This document shows positions 48,442-60,529 of a DNA stretch of 64,000 nt, one piece after another. Source of the DNA: Phocoena phocoena (Eukaryota > Chordata > Mammalia > Artiodactyla > Phocoenidae). The DNA lies in NCBI RefSeq assembly GCF_963924675.1, contig NC_089221.1, positions 87,292,296 through 87,356,295 on the forward strand, written 5' to 3'. Every line of letters starts with the position of its first letter. The first letter of the stretch is position 1. Under the pieces are notes generated by a model. The model was not told where the DNA came from, made no database searches, and saw only the letters and a program-made list of their open reading frames with translations. The translations under genes and the position numbers were made by a program.

Positions 48442-48483
<42 letters not shown>
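48252..48483 (+). mobile_element. CHR-type SINE with a 40-base A-tail
   Basis: Full-length short form close to consensus, with uninterrupted A from 48,444 to about 48,483. The flank atttcta occurs before (ending about 48,250) and after the tail. The long pure tail suggests a fairly recent insertion. Confidence 0.95.
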
Positions 48484-48486
<3 letters not shown>

Positions 48487-49380
48487 TTCTACCCCCAAAT
48501 CAATTGCATATTTTATGAATATATAATTATGTTCCATTGCTTCATTTGCAACTGAAAACCGACTTTAAACTAGCATCATCCTTGTTTTGTTTGTTTGGGT
48601 GGGGTTTTGGGTTTTTTTTTTTTTTTTGGTATCTGTCCCTTTTTGTTTGCATATATCTGGCATACAGTGACTAATTTTGTTATTTTTATTTTTCACCTTT
48701 CTGTCATTTGGTTTGAGATTTATTTCTTCTGAGTAACATTTAGATTGTCTTTGTTTTGTCCCATCTTAGAATCTTTGTAATTTCTTTAATATTTTCTTGT
48801 AGGTTTTATTTCTCTATTGATTTTTATTTTCTTGTTCCGTTATTAATACATATTATTGAATCTGTATTTTATCTAAACATAAAGGAAATAGAAGGTCTTT
48901 AACAATTGCTACTATAACCTTAGACAATTTTGTCACACTCTCCACCAACCCTGCACCCTAGGCGCACACACGCACGCGTGCTCGCACACACACACACACA
49001 CATTCATTGACCCTCTCAGTATGTCTGGAATTATTTAGACTTTTAGCTCATGGTATTTCCTTTTCATTTTTGACTTCTTTCATCAATTGTTTCCCAGTTT
49101 GTTGTAATTTTGAAATTCCATAATGTACTTTTTGGAATTTGTGGACTTTGTCTTTCTGAAATAATCTTGTTTTTACCCTCTTTTAGAGTGAATTTTAATC
49201 TATTAAATTTCAGATGGGCTGAAAATCTTTTATCTCTTTCTATTGCCTTTCAGTTGCCACTATAGTTTTTATTTCTGTTTCTTATTAGTAAATAGTTTTT
49301 GTGTTTTGTTAAGAATATATTTTCTTAGATGATAAACTGCACCTGAAAGAGCGAATTTTGAAATTATGAATTTCTTTTGT
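48484..49380. other. T-rich stretch with a CA-rich microsatellite
   Basis: T-rich on +, possibly old L1 antisense debris but not clear. An impure (CA)/(CG) microsatellite lies at 48,963-49,002 (gcacacacgcacgcgtg...). No gene. Confidence 0.4.
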
Positions 49381-50040
49381 ATTTTTTTGTGGTATGTTTT
49401 CATGGGCCCCCTCCTCTAAGCAGACAAGGTCTCTATAGACACTTTATTAGAAACTGACATCTGAATATGTTCTCAACTTCCCTCACTCACCATTTGAATG
49501 AGACCAAATCCACTGCTTAACCAAATTACTTCCCAAGGGAAATCTGACTTTAATAGCCCCAAGCATGGTCCCATTCCCACCAGGATCCAGTGTAGCTCTG
49601 CTGGTTTTACAAGGTGCTGGTCCTACAACTACCTCCCCAACGTGGAGTTTCTGGCCCTATAAAGCTCAATAATGACAAATTATCCTCCCCAGCATGCATT
49701 GCCACTAAGTGTCTCCCCCTCCTCTGGCTCCGAGAAAGTTCTTTGTTACTGGGAATGGCTTATAATTGAATGTTTTACCCCCAGTGTCTGTAAACTTTCT
49801 TTTTATTTTTTGGAAGTTTCAGACTCTCAAGAGATGTAGAAAGCCATTAATTGAGAGAGATCAATTTTCTGGGCAACACAAAAAACAGCACTCGCAGCCA
49901 AGTTTTTGTCGTGGAAAGGAACTGGGTCTTTAAAGCAAGAGGGAGACACTGGGTTGGGGGAGGAGATAAAATATCAAGCTTACTTACTCTCTTTTATGGG
50001 GCAAAGCCCAGGTATCATAGGTGAGATCTAGTTTGCTTAG
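49381..50040. promoter_or_regulatory. Repeat-poor, GC-richer block; unclassified
   Basis: From about 49,400 composition is more balanced, with no recognised repeat. It includes ccctataaagctcaataatg (about 49,654) and gccaagtttttgtcgtggaaag (about 49,897). It could be an unrecognised LTR or a conserved non-coding element. No open frame of note. Confidence 0.2.
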
Positions 50041-51353
50041 ATTTATTTGTTTATTGATGTTTGCTTGTTTGATATAAAATAGTGCCATTGAATTCATAAT
50101 TATGATTAACTCATCCCATAATTTGACAGTAGTTTAGCTAAAGTATTTATGTTCAATTTGTTTTTATTTCTCTTTCTTGTTTGGATTTTAGTGATATACT
50201 GAGAGGAGGAAAGACTGTTGTTCAGGATTAATTTTAAGCCAGAGTAAACTAAATCAGATTTTAAAAATCAAAAAGTTTAATTCCCTAATGAGTATTTTTA
50301 CAAGACGCACAGTGAAACAATGAATGTTAATCCGGAATAGAAAATGGTTTTTACTTTTATATTGGAGAGTAGAACACTGTGCACATTATCATAATAAATT
50401 GACATGACATCCAAACATTCTTTCAAGTCAATCTATCAATAAATATTTTTTGAGTGTCTACCATGGTAGGGAGACTGTAAAAAAAAAACTGGATATCAGA
50501 ACCTTTACAGAGACAGAGGTAGCATACACTAGAACATAAACTCTACACACAAATTACCCACTTGGGCAGTTCAGACCATAAGCACTAAAGAACTTCAGAA
50601 GAGGACAAAATCAATGTAGAGAACTCTTATTGAATGAGGAAGCCAGGGAATGAAGAACAAATACAACCTGGATGAACTAAAGTGTGAGAAGTTTAATTCT
50701 ATCCCACCACCCAAGAAAAAAATAAATATATGTATATATATAATGTGTGTATATATATATACACCCAGACACAATCCATATATATACTTTATAACCCAAA
50801 GTGACAAAGTGACATAGAAAATTAACTATCTAATCTTGATAACATAGTACAATGAACTTGATCATTGAGGTTCAAATTAATTTTAGAGCCACAGATAACC
50901 TAGTTGATGTGGACAAATTTGGGAATGGTTATCATTAGAAATTAATTTAACACCCACGTTTATTTGTTTCATGTGATTCTGTTCCAAAAATTTTCATTGT
51001 CTTCAGCCCTTCTCCTAGGAAATCACCTTAAGATAGGCTGTAGTTCATTAGGCAGAATTTTTGTTAGATGACTTCCTTAACTGCCCTAACTGGTTTTCCT
51101 CCTTAAAACAATCATGCTTTAATATATATTTTTCTGTTTTTAAAAGTAAAAATTTGGAAAATATAGAAAAACATTAAAGAAAACTAAAATGTCCCCAAAT
51201 TCTCATATCCAAAGATAACTATTGTGTCTAATTTGGTGTCCTTACTTTGTATAATCGTCTCTCAAGATTTCCCATGTCATTTAAAATTTAAATGAAGATT
51301 TTTAAAATAAAATATCCTTTGGTAGTAGCCTTTGGATTTCAATTTCTTTCTTT
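50041..51353. other. AT-rich stretch with weak L2-like trace and TA run
   Basis: Positions 50,430-50,540 (atctatcaataaatatttttt gagtgtctaccatgg...) resemble the L2/MIR-type repeat. A TA/GT-rich run lies at about 50,725-50,762. Nothing else recognised. Confidence 0.4.
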
Positions 51354-51724
51354 TTTATAATAAAGTTATTTATTTATTTTTGGCTGCATTCGGTCTTCGT
51401 TGGTGCGCGTGGGCTTTCTGTAGTTGCGGTGAGTGGGGGCTACTCTTCGTTGTGGTGCGCGGGCTTCTCACTGTGGTGGCTTCTCTTCTTGCAGAGTACA
51501 GGCTCTAAGTGTGCAGGCTTCAGTAGTTACGGCACGCGAGCTCAGTAGTTATGGCACGCGAGCTCAGTAGTTGTGGCTCGCGGGCTCTAGAGTGCAAGCT
51601 CAGTAGTTGTGGCACACGAGCTTAGTTGCTCTGCGGCATGTGGGATCCCTGGACCAGGGATCAAACCCATGTCCCCCGCATTGGCAGGTGGATTCTTAAC
51701 CACTGCTCCACCAGGGAAGTCCCT
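51354..51724 (-). mobile_element. Long-form CHR-type SINE with internal repeats
   Basis: Older and longer relative of the short SINEs (about 370 bp). It starts, on the + strand, with tttatttatttttggctgc and ends in aaccactgctccaccagggaagtccc. Between 51,520 and 51,630 a unit of about 21-22 bp (agtagttatggcacgcgagctc) is repeated about three to four times with variation. More diverged than the short copies. Confidence 0.85.
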
Positions 51725-52519
51725 GTTCCAGTTTCTTAACCCATGGTCCCTTTAATTGATATCAGTTGTCATTTGCGGTATCCATCCACCTCACAACTCT
51801 ATCCATCTTGAAAGCCAAAGAACTTCAGAAAAAAAGGACAGAACACCTTTAACAAATTAAAAGAAACACTAAAAAATACTAAAATATTTTTTTCTTTGAA
51901 TGTATTCGTACCACACAAACCACAAGACTATTTGATTGTTTCAATACCTATAAAGAAACTTAGAGATTATTACAATAGTTTTAATTATATAAACCTTATC
52001 AAAAATGTTGCTCTTAGTAAATGCTACTATCCCTTCTGTCACTTAGGGTTTCATCTCCTTAATACAGCCTCTGAAGACCCTTTAGTTAATGTGTATTTGA
52101 AGTATCATTCTACTCACAATGAACTGAAAAATACCATCAAGCCTTTAGCATTGAAAGAAATCAATCTAGTGATGGTAAATGGTCTGTGGTCTCACAGGGA
52201 TAGACTCATCTGTTAAAACTTTAAAGCCATACAAATCAAATATCCTTTCCTTTTGTAGAGTGCTTTATGTGGAATTAATGTATTTTAACCCACATGACAC
52301 TAGCATTTTCTATTCTTGTAAGATGTACAGAAAACTCATACCTTAAACGTGCTGTGAAATTAACCATTTCAATTCAATTCAGCTTTATTCACTGACCATG
52401 ATGATCAAATGGTGAGACACTGATCAGTGACCTAACAGTGGTCGCATTTGTTGTGTTCTTATGTTGCACAGCCACAATTAACTAGATGTGTGCCAATAAT
52501 TTTCAAAGTCCTAATAACT
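51725..52519. other. AT-rich stretch with a chance 106-codon frame
   Basis: No recognised repeat. The longest open frame outside repeats in the window is at 51,896-52,216 (+, 106 codons). I see no motif, signal peptide or known family in it. It sits in AT-rich sequence and starts at an arbitrary ATG, so I do not call a gene. Confidence 0.4.
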
Positions 52520-52535
52520 GACTCAATAGACTCTT

Positions 52536-52745
52536 TTTTTTTTTTTATTTTTGCAGTACGCAGGCCTCTCACTGTTGTGGCCTCTCCCGTTGCGGAGCAC
52601 GGGCTCCGGATGCGCAGGCTCAGCGGCCATGGCCCAAGGGCCCAGCCGCTCCGCGGCATGTGGGATCTTCCTAGAACGGGGCACGAACCCGTGTCCCCTG
52701 CATCAGCAGGCGGACTCTCAACCACAGCGCCACTAGGGAAGCCCA
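52536..52745 (-). mobile_element. CHR-type SINE, 16-bp target duplication
   Basis: Antisense short form with an impure T run on the left. Direct repeats gactcaatagactctt lie at 52,520-52,535 and 52,746-52,761, an exact 16-bp match, fixing both ends. Confidence 0.97.
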
Positions 52746-52761
52746 GACTCAATAGACTCTT

Positions 52762-55020
52762 AAACACAGAATTGGAAATTGCCTGAAATGATTTCAAAAT
52801 AGCTCATGTCTAAACCTTCCATATGACATCTATAATAAAACAAAAGCATACAAATGTATAAACATTATGTGTTTGAGACTGAAAGGACACAAAAGTGATT
52901 TTATTAAACTGACTTCTGTATTTCAAAATTGTGGTCACAAGAGAGCTATAACTTTCTCAGTTTGCAGCAGAGTCTAAAATCATGTAGTTTTGCCTACTAC
53001 TCATTATGGATAAAAAAAATCAATTTTTCATGGAAGTTTTAAAACAAATTTACTAGAGTAAATAGATTTAGAAATTTTACTAGATACTATCAGTATTTTT
53101 AGCTTTAATATGAATAAATTAAAAATTGTTACAAGAAGTTTGCATTTTCAAAGCCATATTTAATCACAAAATTTACAGTTGTATCAATAATACAAGATTA
53201 ATCACTTTGAAGAACTATTCCATAAAGGCAACAGAAGCCCAGCAACAATGGGAAGCTTTCTGTGTGCCCAGAAAACAAGCAAAACCCAAAACAAGTGGTA
53301 AAAAGCTTAAATTATACTGAAATTATCTTAGCCCAAAGAAAGAACTTTCTACCAAGCTACTAAGGGGAATTATTTTGCTAAGGAGAATTCTGTAATTTCC
53401 ACTCCTAAATATAAAGGTATGTTTATTTAGCTTGTTCCATCACACACTACTTTGAACAAAATAATAAACCAGATATTTTTTGAACCTACCAATTTTTGGC
53501 ATACTTTATTTTTAAGAATTCTCTGAAAGATAAGTAAAATTGGGGTTAGCATAGTTGACAAATTTCCTGGGAAATGATATAGTATTGCAGATAGTCCTTG
53601 AGGAGAACCCCTGGAATTTGTCATCATTAATAAACTTTTCAGCAAACCAAAGGAATTCAGTAAAACTATTATGCAAACATGAGAGTCTACACATATTTTC
53701 TCTTCCCCTTCTAAGCTAGATAAGTAGTAAGAGAGTTTCCCATACAATACAGACACACACACACGCACACACACACATTCTCTTTTTCAATGTGTTAGAT
53801 ATTGTTTTAGGCTTTCTTGGCTTTGTTTTGTTTTCTTCCAGATATTCTATAAGGATTTGAAAGAATGATAGTGCCTGTTAAGAAAACATTAGTAACCAAG
53901 AAAGTAGACTTCAAAAACGCCACAAAGAGCTGGAAAAAATTAACTTTGACATAAATTTTGGATCTGTGCTCTTCTCCTCACGTTGGTTTCTTGAAAGCTA
54001 GGAATATAATTTGTAGCACATCCCTAGCAGTAAAACCCTTGAATTATCACTCTTACACTTATTTTTATTTTGCCTTATTATAATTCAAGGCTGTATTCAC
54101 CACTGACAGCTAATCTGACTTGATCCCTGCTAATGTTAACAGGGAAGGAGTTTACTCTGAATGAATAGGGGAGAATGGCTGAACTCCTTGAATGTCTAAG
54201 CTATGAATCTAAGAGACCCAGTCAATCAATTATGGAACACTTTGATGATCAATACTACATTGATCATCAATACTACATTGCTACATTGTTCTAATGTATT
54301 GTTGTAACCACCCCTTCCAATTTTGATAATGTCTGGAGAGAGAGAGAGCGAGAGAGAATAGATAAATGATAGATAGAGAAAATTGAAGTAAAATGAGAAT
54401 AAATTTTCATAAACTAGTAATAAAGAAAAATGTCTGCCTATCAATAATTAGGGCACATGGTGGTATCTATGTGTAATAAATAACCTGTCTTATGTAAACC
54501 ATAAAATATTTCAGAGTCAGGGAGTGGTTGTCCAGAACTAAAATATTATGAGGTTATAATTATTTTATATTAGATTCCTTTGCATTTTAATATAAATCAA
54601 AAGCTTTTTATTGTATAGGGCATATTTTAAAGTTTGAGTAATAAAAGTAGTGATTCAAAACATTAAACAGCATTTCTAGCTATGCCTGTGGCTTATGCGG
54701 AACATTAAATGCCAGCATGCCAACCAATCACAACTCAAACTCTGAACAGCTCTTAAGATTGTGTATAATGAATAACAGATTTTAGCTTGTGAGTTTATGT
54801 ATAATTCCTGAATCTTTTTGAAACCTTTCTTTAAAACATGTAAATTGCCTTTAGAGTCTCCCTTTTGACAGCTACAACCATCTTGACATTGGCAGTACCA
54901 CACCATCACATAGTATGTGGTTGACCAAACTAAGACAAGCTGCTCAACAAGATCACATAGCAGTGACAATGGGAGAGTTTGTACCTTGTTTTCTATGCAT
55001 TAATCATTAAAATATTCACA
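52762..55020. other. AT-rich stretch with short microsatellites
   Basis: A (CA) run at 53,752-53,777 and (GA) at 54,335-54,358. A short direct duplication around 54,250-54,285 (aatactacattgatcatc). No gene supported. Frames at 53,427-53,774 and 54,676-54,969 lack recognisable motifs. Confidence 0.4.
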
Positions 55021-55035
55021 TTCAAAAAGAAATAC

Positions 55036-55230
55036 GGGGCTTCTTTGGTGGCGCAGTGGTTGGGAGTCCGCCTGCCAATGCAGGGGACACAGGTTTGTGC
55101 CCCGGTCAGGGAGGATCCCACATGCCGCGGAGCGGCTGGGCCCGTGAGCCATGGCCGGAGCCTGTGCTCCACAACGGGAGAGGCCACAACAGTGAAAGGC
55201 CCGCGTACCGCAAAAAAAAAAAAAAAAAAA
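55036..55230 (+). mobile_element. CHR-type SINE with internal deletion
   Basis: Flanked by agaaatacg (left ending 55,035, right after the A-tail at about 55,232-55,240). It lacks about 17 bp between gagccatggcc and ggagcctgtgctcc, a segment present in the other short copies. The start reads gggcttctttggtggcgca instead of gggcttccctgg. Confidence 0.95.
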
Positions 55231-55439
55231 AAGAAATACGTCTTTCTCCCAAATTAAGTTTGGGTTTTCCCAATTGTTTTGATTTTAGATTAAAGAATTT
55301 TTAATGCTCAGAAGTACAAGAAAACAATAAAGATCCACAATCTCTTTGTCAGTATTATCCCTACTGACATGAAAATAAATAAAAGAGTAAAATTTACTTT
55401 GAAATAATAAATGCTTGAATAAGAATCATATAATTAATT

Positions 55440-55800
55440 TGCTAATTCACTAATTTGAAGTATCTATTGAACACCTATAATTGCCAGAAAATATTTTAGA
55501 TGTTGAGAATATAGCAATAAACATATCAGACAAAGTCCTCATGGTGCTGATTTTTTAGTCCAGAAAAGCAAAATAAGCAAGTTAACACACAAAAATATTT
55601 TTGCTGTCTGAAATATGGTATAGGATATAAAGAAAAAGCAAAGTGTGTAGACAGAGAAGGATGAGGACAGAGAACTATTTTATAAAGGGTGGTAAGAAAA
55701 GTCCTCTCAGACATGCTGATATTTGAGCAGAGACATAATGAAGTGAGGATAGCAGACTGAGGAAGTCGAGGGTAGGAGAAATCAGAGGGAGAACCACAAG
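55440..55800. repeat. Long L2/MIR-like repeat
   Basis: The most complete copy of this repeat in the window: ttgaacacctataattgccag ... gttgagaatatagcaataaac ... caaagtcctcatggtgctg ... ggtggtaagaaaagtcctctcag ... gctgatatttgagcagagac ... agcacaaattccttgattcagg. It is likely of L2 type by its relation to the element at 56,490-56,880 in inverse order. Confidence 0.55.
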
Positions 55801-56489
55801 CACAAATTCCTTGATTCAGGAAAAACCTTGGAGAGTTATCTTTAATTTATATACTTAAATATTAACATGGGAACATTAATCTCTCTCTCTTTTTTTAACA
55901 ATCTAGGCTGGAGGTTTATTAAACATGTAGCACCATTTTCACAAAATTAGCATATGGGGAGTTGTCATTCAAAAGGGAAAAAAATAGCATGAATCTGAGA
56001 GTCACTGGAATTATAGAGGAAGTAATACAGTAAGCAAAATAGGAATGATTAATTTTATACAAAGATCAAGTGAAACAAAATATATTTTGAAGCACTGTAA
56101 TATTTAGAAATATTAATTTCCAATTAAATTATTTCCAATGGAAGTGTATAAAAGAAGAAAGTAAAAAGAAATAACTTTCATATTTATTAAGAATGTTTAC
56201 TAGGATGCTTAAAAATTTCATGTGTTTGAATCCACTAATTCTCATTCTAGGATCCTAGACTAAAAGTATAATGGATAAAACAGTAAATGCTTTATGGCAG
56301 GCACTTTTTCATGGCAACAAATAATTTAATAACCTGTGTAAAAATTGAACGTGTTTACAGACAATGTAACAGGCATAAAGTAAAATATTAATATTATGTG
56401 ACTCCACAAAAATTTTATTCTTGCTTTAATATTTTAATTCTGAAACAAATTAACATTTTTATTATCACCATCTCACAGTAGTCCAAGAT

Positions 56490-56880
56490 ATCATTATCTC
56501 CTGCCTTAATTACTACACAAGTCTACTACAATTCTATTTCCACACTTGGCCATAATAGTCAGTTCTCAACATGGCAGTAAAAGTGATTGTGTTTCAAAGG
56601 ATAAATCAAATCATAACACTCCCTTGGTTTTTATAGTCCAACTGCGCCCCCTGCTCTTCAACATTGTACAGCAGAATCAATACAATATGGTCCTTGTTTA
56701 TCTCTCTAATTTTGTTCCTATCCCTCTCTCCACCATTCACTGTGCATCAGCTACACTGGCCTTCTTTTCCATCCCTTATCTCAAAGCCTTTAAACTATTT
56801 CCCTCTGACTGCAATATTCTCCTGAATATGCATATGTTTGCCTCCTTCACAAAGGCAAAAAAATGTCTACATATCTAATG
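56490..56880. repeat. L2-like repeat, opposite orientation
   Basis: The order aatcaaatcataacactccc ... tccctctctccaccattcactgtgc ... ctacactggccttcttttcc ... caaagcctttaaactatttccctctgac ... tgcaatattctcctgaa is the reverse complement order of the long repeat at 55,440. A 110-codon frame here (56,546-56,878) is a read-through of the repeat. Confidence 0.5.
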
Positions 56881-57443
56881 TTTCATATCACTGAATACCC
56901 AATCCCTAGAATAAAACATAATGTAAAGAATACAATTTAAAACTCTTTTGATAAATAAAATAATGAATTTTGGTAACTTTATAAGTGAGAAAAAGCAATT
57001 TGTTGTTTGAATGTGTGACTTTATATTCATTAAAACATTTATTTTCATTTTATTTGGGAGGTGTTCATATTTGCATATTTCCATGAGGCTTTGTCATTTT
57101 CTTATTGATTTTTATGAATTATTTAGTAGGATTTGTTATAGACTAGTGTAGAAGTATTCATTTCCTTATTAAATGTCTTTTCATGTGTGGAATATTCTTT
57201 GAAGAGGGAAAAATATATCAATATTCATTGAAAACAAAAACTTCATGGGGTTGGGAATGGGAAAATTACAATTTCGATTTCTGAAAAGGAAAAGTGTTTA
57301 TTTTTTGAAAATCTGAGTGTTTTACATCATTCTCAGGCAAAAATTCAGAGCTCATAGTTAAAAGAGTGATCTGTAAGCAGCTTGAAAAGAAAACAGTGAT
57401 CATTACCATTGGTTGACTAAGAAAAAGGCTCATTGAACTAAAC
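56881..57443. other. AT-rich stretch
   Basis: Nothing recognised. Confidence 0.45.
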
Positions 57444-57456
57444 TCATTTTCTTTTT

Positions 57457-57764
57457 TTTTTTTTTGGGGGGGTAGGAGTTTATTAATTAATTTATTTATT
57501 TTTGCTGCGTTGGGTCTTAGTTTCTGTGCGAGGGCTTCCTCCAGTTGCGGCAAGCGGGGGCCACTCTTCATCACGGTGCGCAGGCCTCTCTCTGTTGTGG
57601 CCTCTCTCGTTGCGGAGCACAGGCTCCAGACACGCAGGCTCAGTAGTTGTGGCTCACGGGCCCAGTTGCTCCGTGGCATGTGGGATCCTCCCAGACCAGG
57701 GCTCGAACCCGTGTCCCCTGCACTAGCAGGAGGACTCTCAACCACTGTGCCACCAGGGAAGCCC
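57457..57764 (-). mobile_element. Long-form CHR-type SINE
   Basis: About 305 bp with an extra segment near the tail (tttatttatttttgctgcgttgggtcttag ... ggcaagcgggggccactcttcatcacgg) absent from the short form. Flanks repeat cattttcttttttt (57,444-57,457 and 57,765-57,778). A G-run follows the T tail at about 57,466-57,472. Confidence 0.92.
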
Positions 57765-57779
57765 CATTTTCTTTTTTTG

Positions 57780-58229
57780 ATAGGCTTACTAACTGGAAAA
57801 TAAGAAAAATGCAATAGACAAAAAAATTCAGGATTTTGTTAAGATCCATAAAAGTTTCTCATGACATTATTGTAAATAAAATGCAGATATATGAGTTGGC
57901 AATTACACAATTAAGTGAACTCATAACAGATTGAAAAACTATACCCAGAGGTTTCTAATTAATGGATCACACTAATCTAGAGGAATATTTTCTTACATTT
58001 CTTACATCCTGGGCCTTAAGATAATACCTTATCCAGTAACTGAAATGAGAATCTTCAATTCATATTGATCAAATTTCTGAAAGACATGAAGCTGGAATAG
58101 AATCTACAAAAAAAAAAAAAAAAAAAATCGAGTCACATAAGTGTCAAAAAGAACCCAAATGTGATCTTAAGTGTATATGAATAGAAACAATAGCTACAGT
58201 GAAAGGTGTGCTAGTTTTGATCTCTTCTG
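57780..58229. other. AT-rich stretch with a poly-A run
   Basis: A pure A run at 58,108-58,127 without a recognised retroelement upstream of it. Otherwise nothing. Confidence 0.4.
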
Positions 58230-58790
58230 ATCAGATCTCCTGAAGAACTGTGTTCAGTTCTGGGCAGTAAAATTTTAAAAATTATGAAAAACAAATAAAT
58301 ACAACTTATAATAACAATAACAAATTAGATAAGAAAAGAGGATCAAGTTGCTATAGGGAAATAAAAATCATATCATATAGGGGAGGCCTCTGGGCTGAAG
58401 GAGAGAAGGTTCAAGAAAGACATCTCAGTTGTTTCACATGTTTGAAAGGCTTTTTAATGAAAAGAGATAAGAACCATTTCAAATTCTAAAAAAATGAAGA
58501 AGCAGAGTAAATAGGTTTAAATGAAAGAAATTCCTGTTGTATATAAAGATTGTTTTAAAGTTTGTAATTCCATACAGATGGAAAGAGTACCATTTGGGAA
58601 GTTTTCAAAGCAGAGACTATAAGATCAATATAGCAGAAATGTTATTCTGGAATCAGGCATGTTTAGTTGCTGGACTATCCACCTGTTACAAATTCACTAC
58701 CAGAATGAGCTGTACAAGTCAATCAAATGGATCTTTTAAAATATACAGCTATTATGTAAATTATGGATTAAAAATTGAACATTATTAAAG
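58230..58790 (+). repeat. L3/CR1-like LINE 3' remnant
   Basis: Words in order ctgtgttcagttctgggcagtaaa ... ggagagaaggttcaagaaag ... cagttgtttcacatgtttgaaagg ... gattgttttaaag ... tttggg ... ttcaaagcagagac ... aatcaggcatg ... gctggactatcc follow the 3' part of a mammalian CR1-clade LINE (L3-like). No open frame. The match is from memory. Confidence 0.5.
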
Positions 58791-59096
58791 AACATTTTTT
58801 GCAATGAAGCTTGGGTTGTTTTCAATTGAATTTAAGAAAATGTAAATATTTTTTTTCATTGTGTAGTTTGAGTTGGAATCATTGGGCCAAGCAGTCTACT
58901 GTTATGAACAAATTTACATCAAGTTTTCTGTTTTGGATAAAAAAGTAGGGAGGAGGTTCATGAAGTGAGGCCAAAAGAATGAGAAAGAGATTATAATTTG
59001 TGTCCTCCCCCAAACATCCAACTCAGCCACAGAAATTGTTTGTACTCCACTATGGAGATAGGCAGAAGTTAAAGAAAATGTTTTTATGAAAGGTAT

Positions 59097-59370
59097 TTTT
59101 TTTTTAATTGAGGTAAAATTTACATACAATAAATATATGGTTCTATGAGTTTTGACAAATGCATACAATTGAGTATCCACATCTACAATCAAGGTATAGT
59201 TCCATAACTCCAAACCACCAAAAGGTCTTTTGTGCCCCTTTGTACTCAGTCCTCTCTTTACCCTAAGCCACTGGCCAATATTGCTCTGTTCTCTGTACAA
59301 ATAGTTTTGCCTTTTCTAGAATGTCATATAAATGAATCATACAGGATGTAGTCTCTTGAGTCTGTTTTTT
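59097..59370 (-). mobile_element. L1M 3'UTR fragment, antisense
   Basis: ttttaattgaggtaaaatttacatac ... aatagttttgccttttctagaatgtcatataaatg ... tctcttgagtctg is the antisense of a common old L1M 3' end. A minus frame of 128 codons overlaps it (58,914-59,300) and is not a gene. Confidence 0.75.
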
Positions 59371-59967
59371 TCATGAAGGTCACTTAAATGGCTGAAAGAA
59401 AAGTAGTGCCTGGCTTCTTGGAGTTACACTGAGATACCAAGGTCAGGGCAAACACAGCAGAATGATGAATGACAAGTTGATTCAATCAGTCAACAGTGAA
59501 GCCATGGGTGGGAGAAACAATACTTTGATGTGTAAAATCAGCACTGAACAAATGTGAAACACTCCCTAAGGAGTCTCAACAATATCTAGAGAGACTTTTC
59601 AGGGGGATGAAATCCTGCAGTTGTGCAGGTAGAAGATAACAGCTCAGGGAAATTTCCATGTTTATGCTAATGTGACAACATTTATATCTCTTGGTTGATG
59701 AACCTTCTGAACTTTAGGCTACAAAAGCATACCAAAATTGGTTAAAATAAATAAACACAAAACTCACAAACTAAATACTTTATCAACTGCAATGTTGAAC
59801 ATAATGCTGACAATCTGAAAAAGATATAAATATGCATTTGTTCCAAAACTCAAAATGAAGGAGTTCAAAGTAAGAAAGCAGGAACTATATGTGGCTATGT
59901 ACCAGATAGAAATAGATTAGTGGAAGGAAGTTGTTAAGTAAATGGTTCTATTCTAAGAAGTTGGCAT
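59371..59967. other. Unclassified stretch
   Basis: No gene or recognised repeat. It ends at the target site of the SINE pair. Confidence 0.4.
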
Positions 59968-59978
59968 TCGACTTCTTT

Positions 59979-60192
59979 TTTTTTTTTTTTTTTTTTTAAT
60001 GCGTTATGCGGGCCTCTCACTGCTGCGGCCTCTCCTGCTGCAGAGCGCAGGCTCCGGACGCGCAGGCTCATCGGCCATGGCTCACGGGCCCAGCCGCTCC
60101 ACGGCATGTGGGATCTTCCGGGACCGGGACAGGAACCCGTGTCCTCTGCATCAGCAGGTGGACTCTCAACCACTGCGCCACCAGGGAGGCCC
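59979..60192 (-). mobile_element. CHR-type SINE inserted in the tail of a second SINE
   Basis: Antisense short form. On the left the T run starts right after tcgacttcttt (59,968-59,978); on the right it ends in a C tract (60,190-60,200) followed by tttttttt and the long-form SINE. The same tcgacttcttt occurs at 60,519-60,529 after the long SINE. So one target duplication brackets the pair and the short SINE sits in the tail of the long one. Confidence 0.92.
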
Positions 60193-60200
60193 CCCCCCCC

Positions 60201-60518
60201 TTTTTTTTAAAGGGCTTCAAATGCTTGTCTTATTTATTTATTTGTTTATTTATTTTTGGCTGTGTTGGGTCTTCATTTCTGTGTAAGGGCTTTCTCTAGT
60301 TGTGGCAAGCGGGGGCCACTCTTCATCACGGTGCACGGGCCTCTCACTATCGCAGCCTCTCGTTGCGGAGCATAGTCTCCAGACGCACAGGCTCAATAGC
60401 TGTGGCTCACGGGCCTAGTTGCTCCGCGGCCTGTGGGATCTTCCCAGACCAGGGCTCGGACCCGTGTCCCCTTCATTAGCAGGCAGATTCTCAACCACTG
60501 CGCCACCAGGGAAACCCC
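60201..60518 (-). mobile_element. Long-form CHR-type SINE, outer element of the pair
   Basis: Antisense long form with a tail segment at 60,201-60,255 and body to gccaccagggaaacccc. It shares the long-form part with 57,457-57,764 (ggcaagcgggggccactcttcatcacgg). Its right-hand target repeat is tcgacttcttt at 60,519-60,529. Confidence 0.92.
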
Positions 60519-60529
60519 TCGACTTCTTT

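Noticed and set aside
51896..52216. 106-codon open frame on the + strand outside any repeat
   Set aside because: No recognisable family, motif, signal peptide or splice context. A frame of this length is expected by chance among many AT-rich kilobases.
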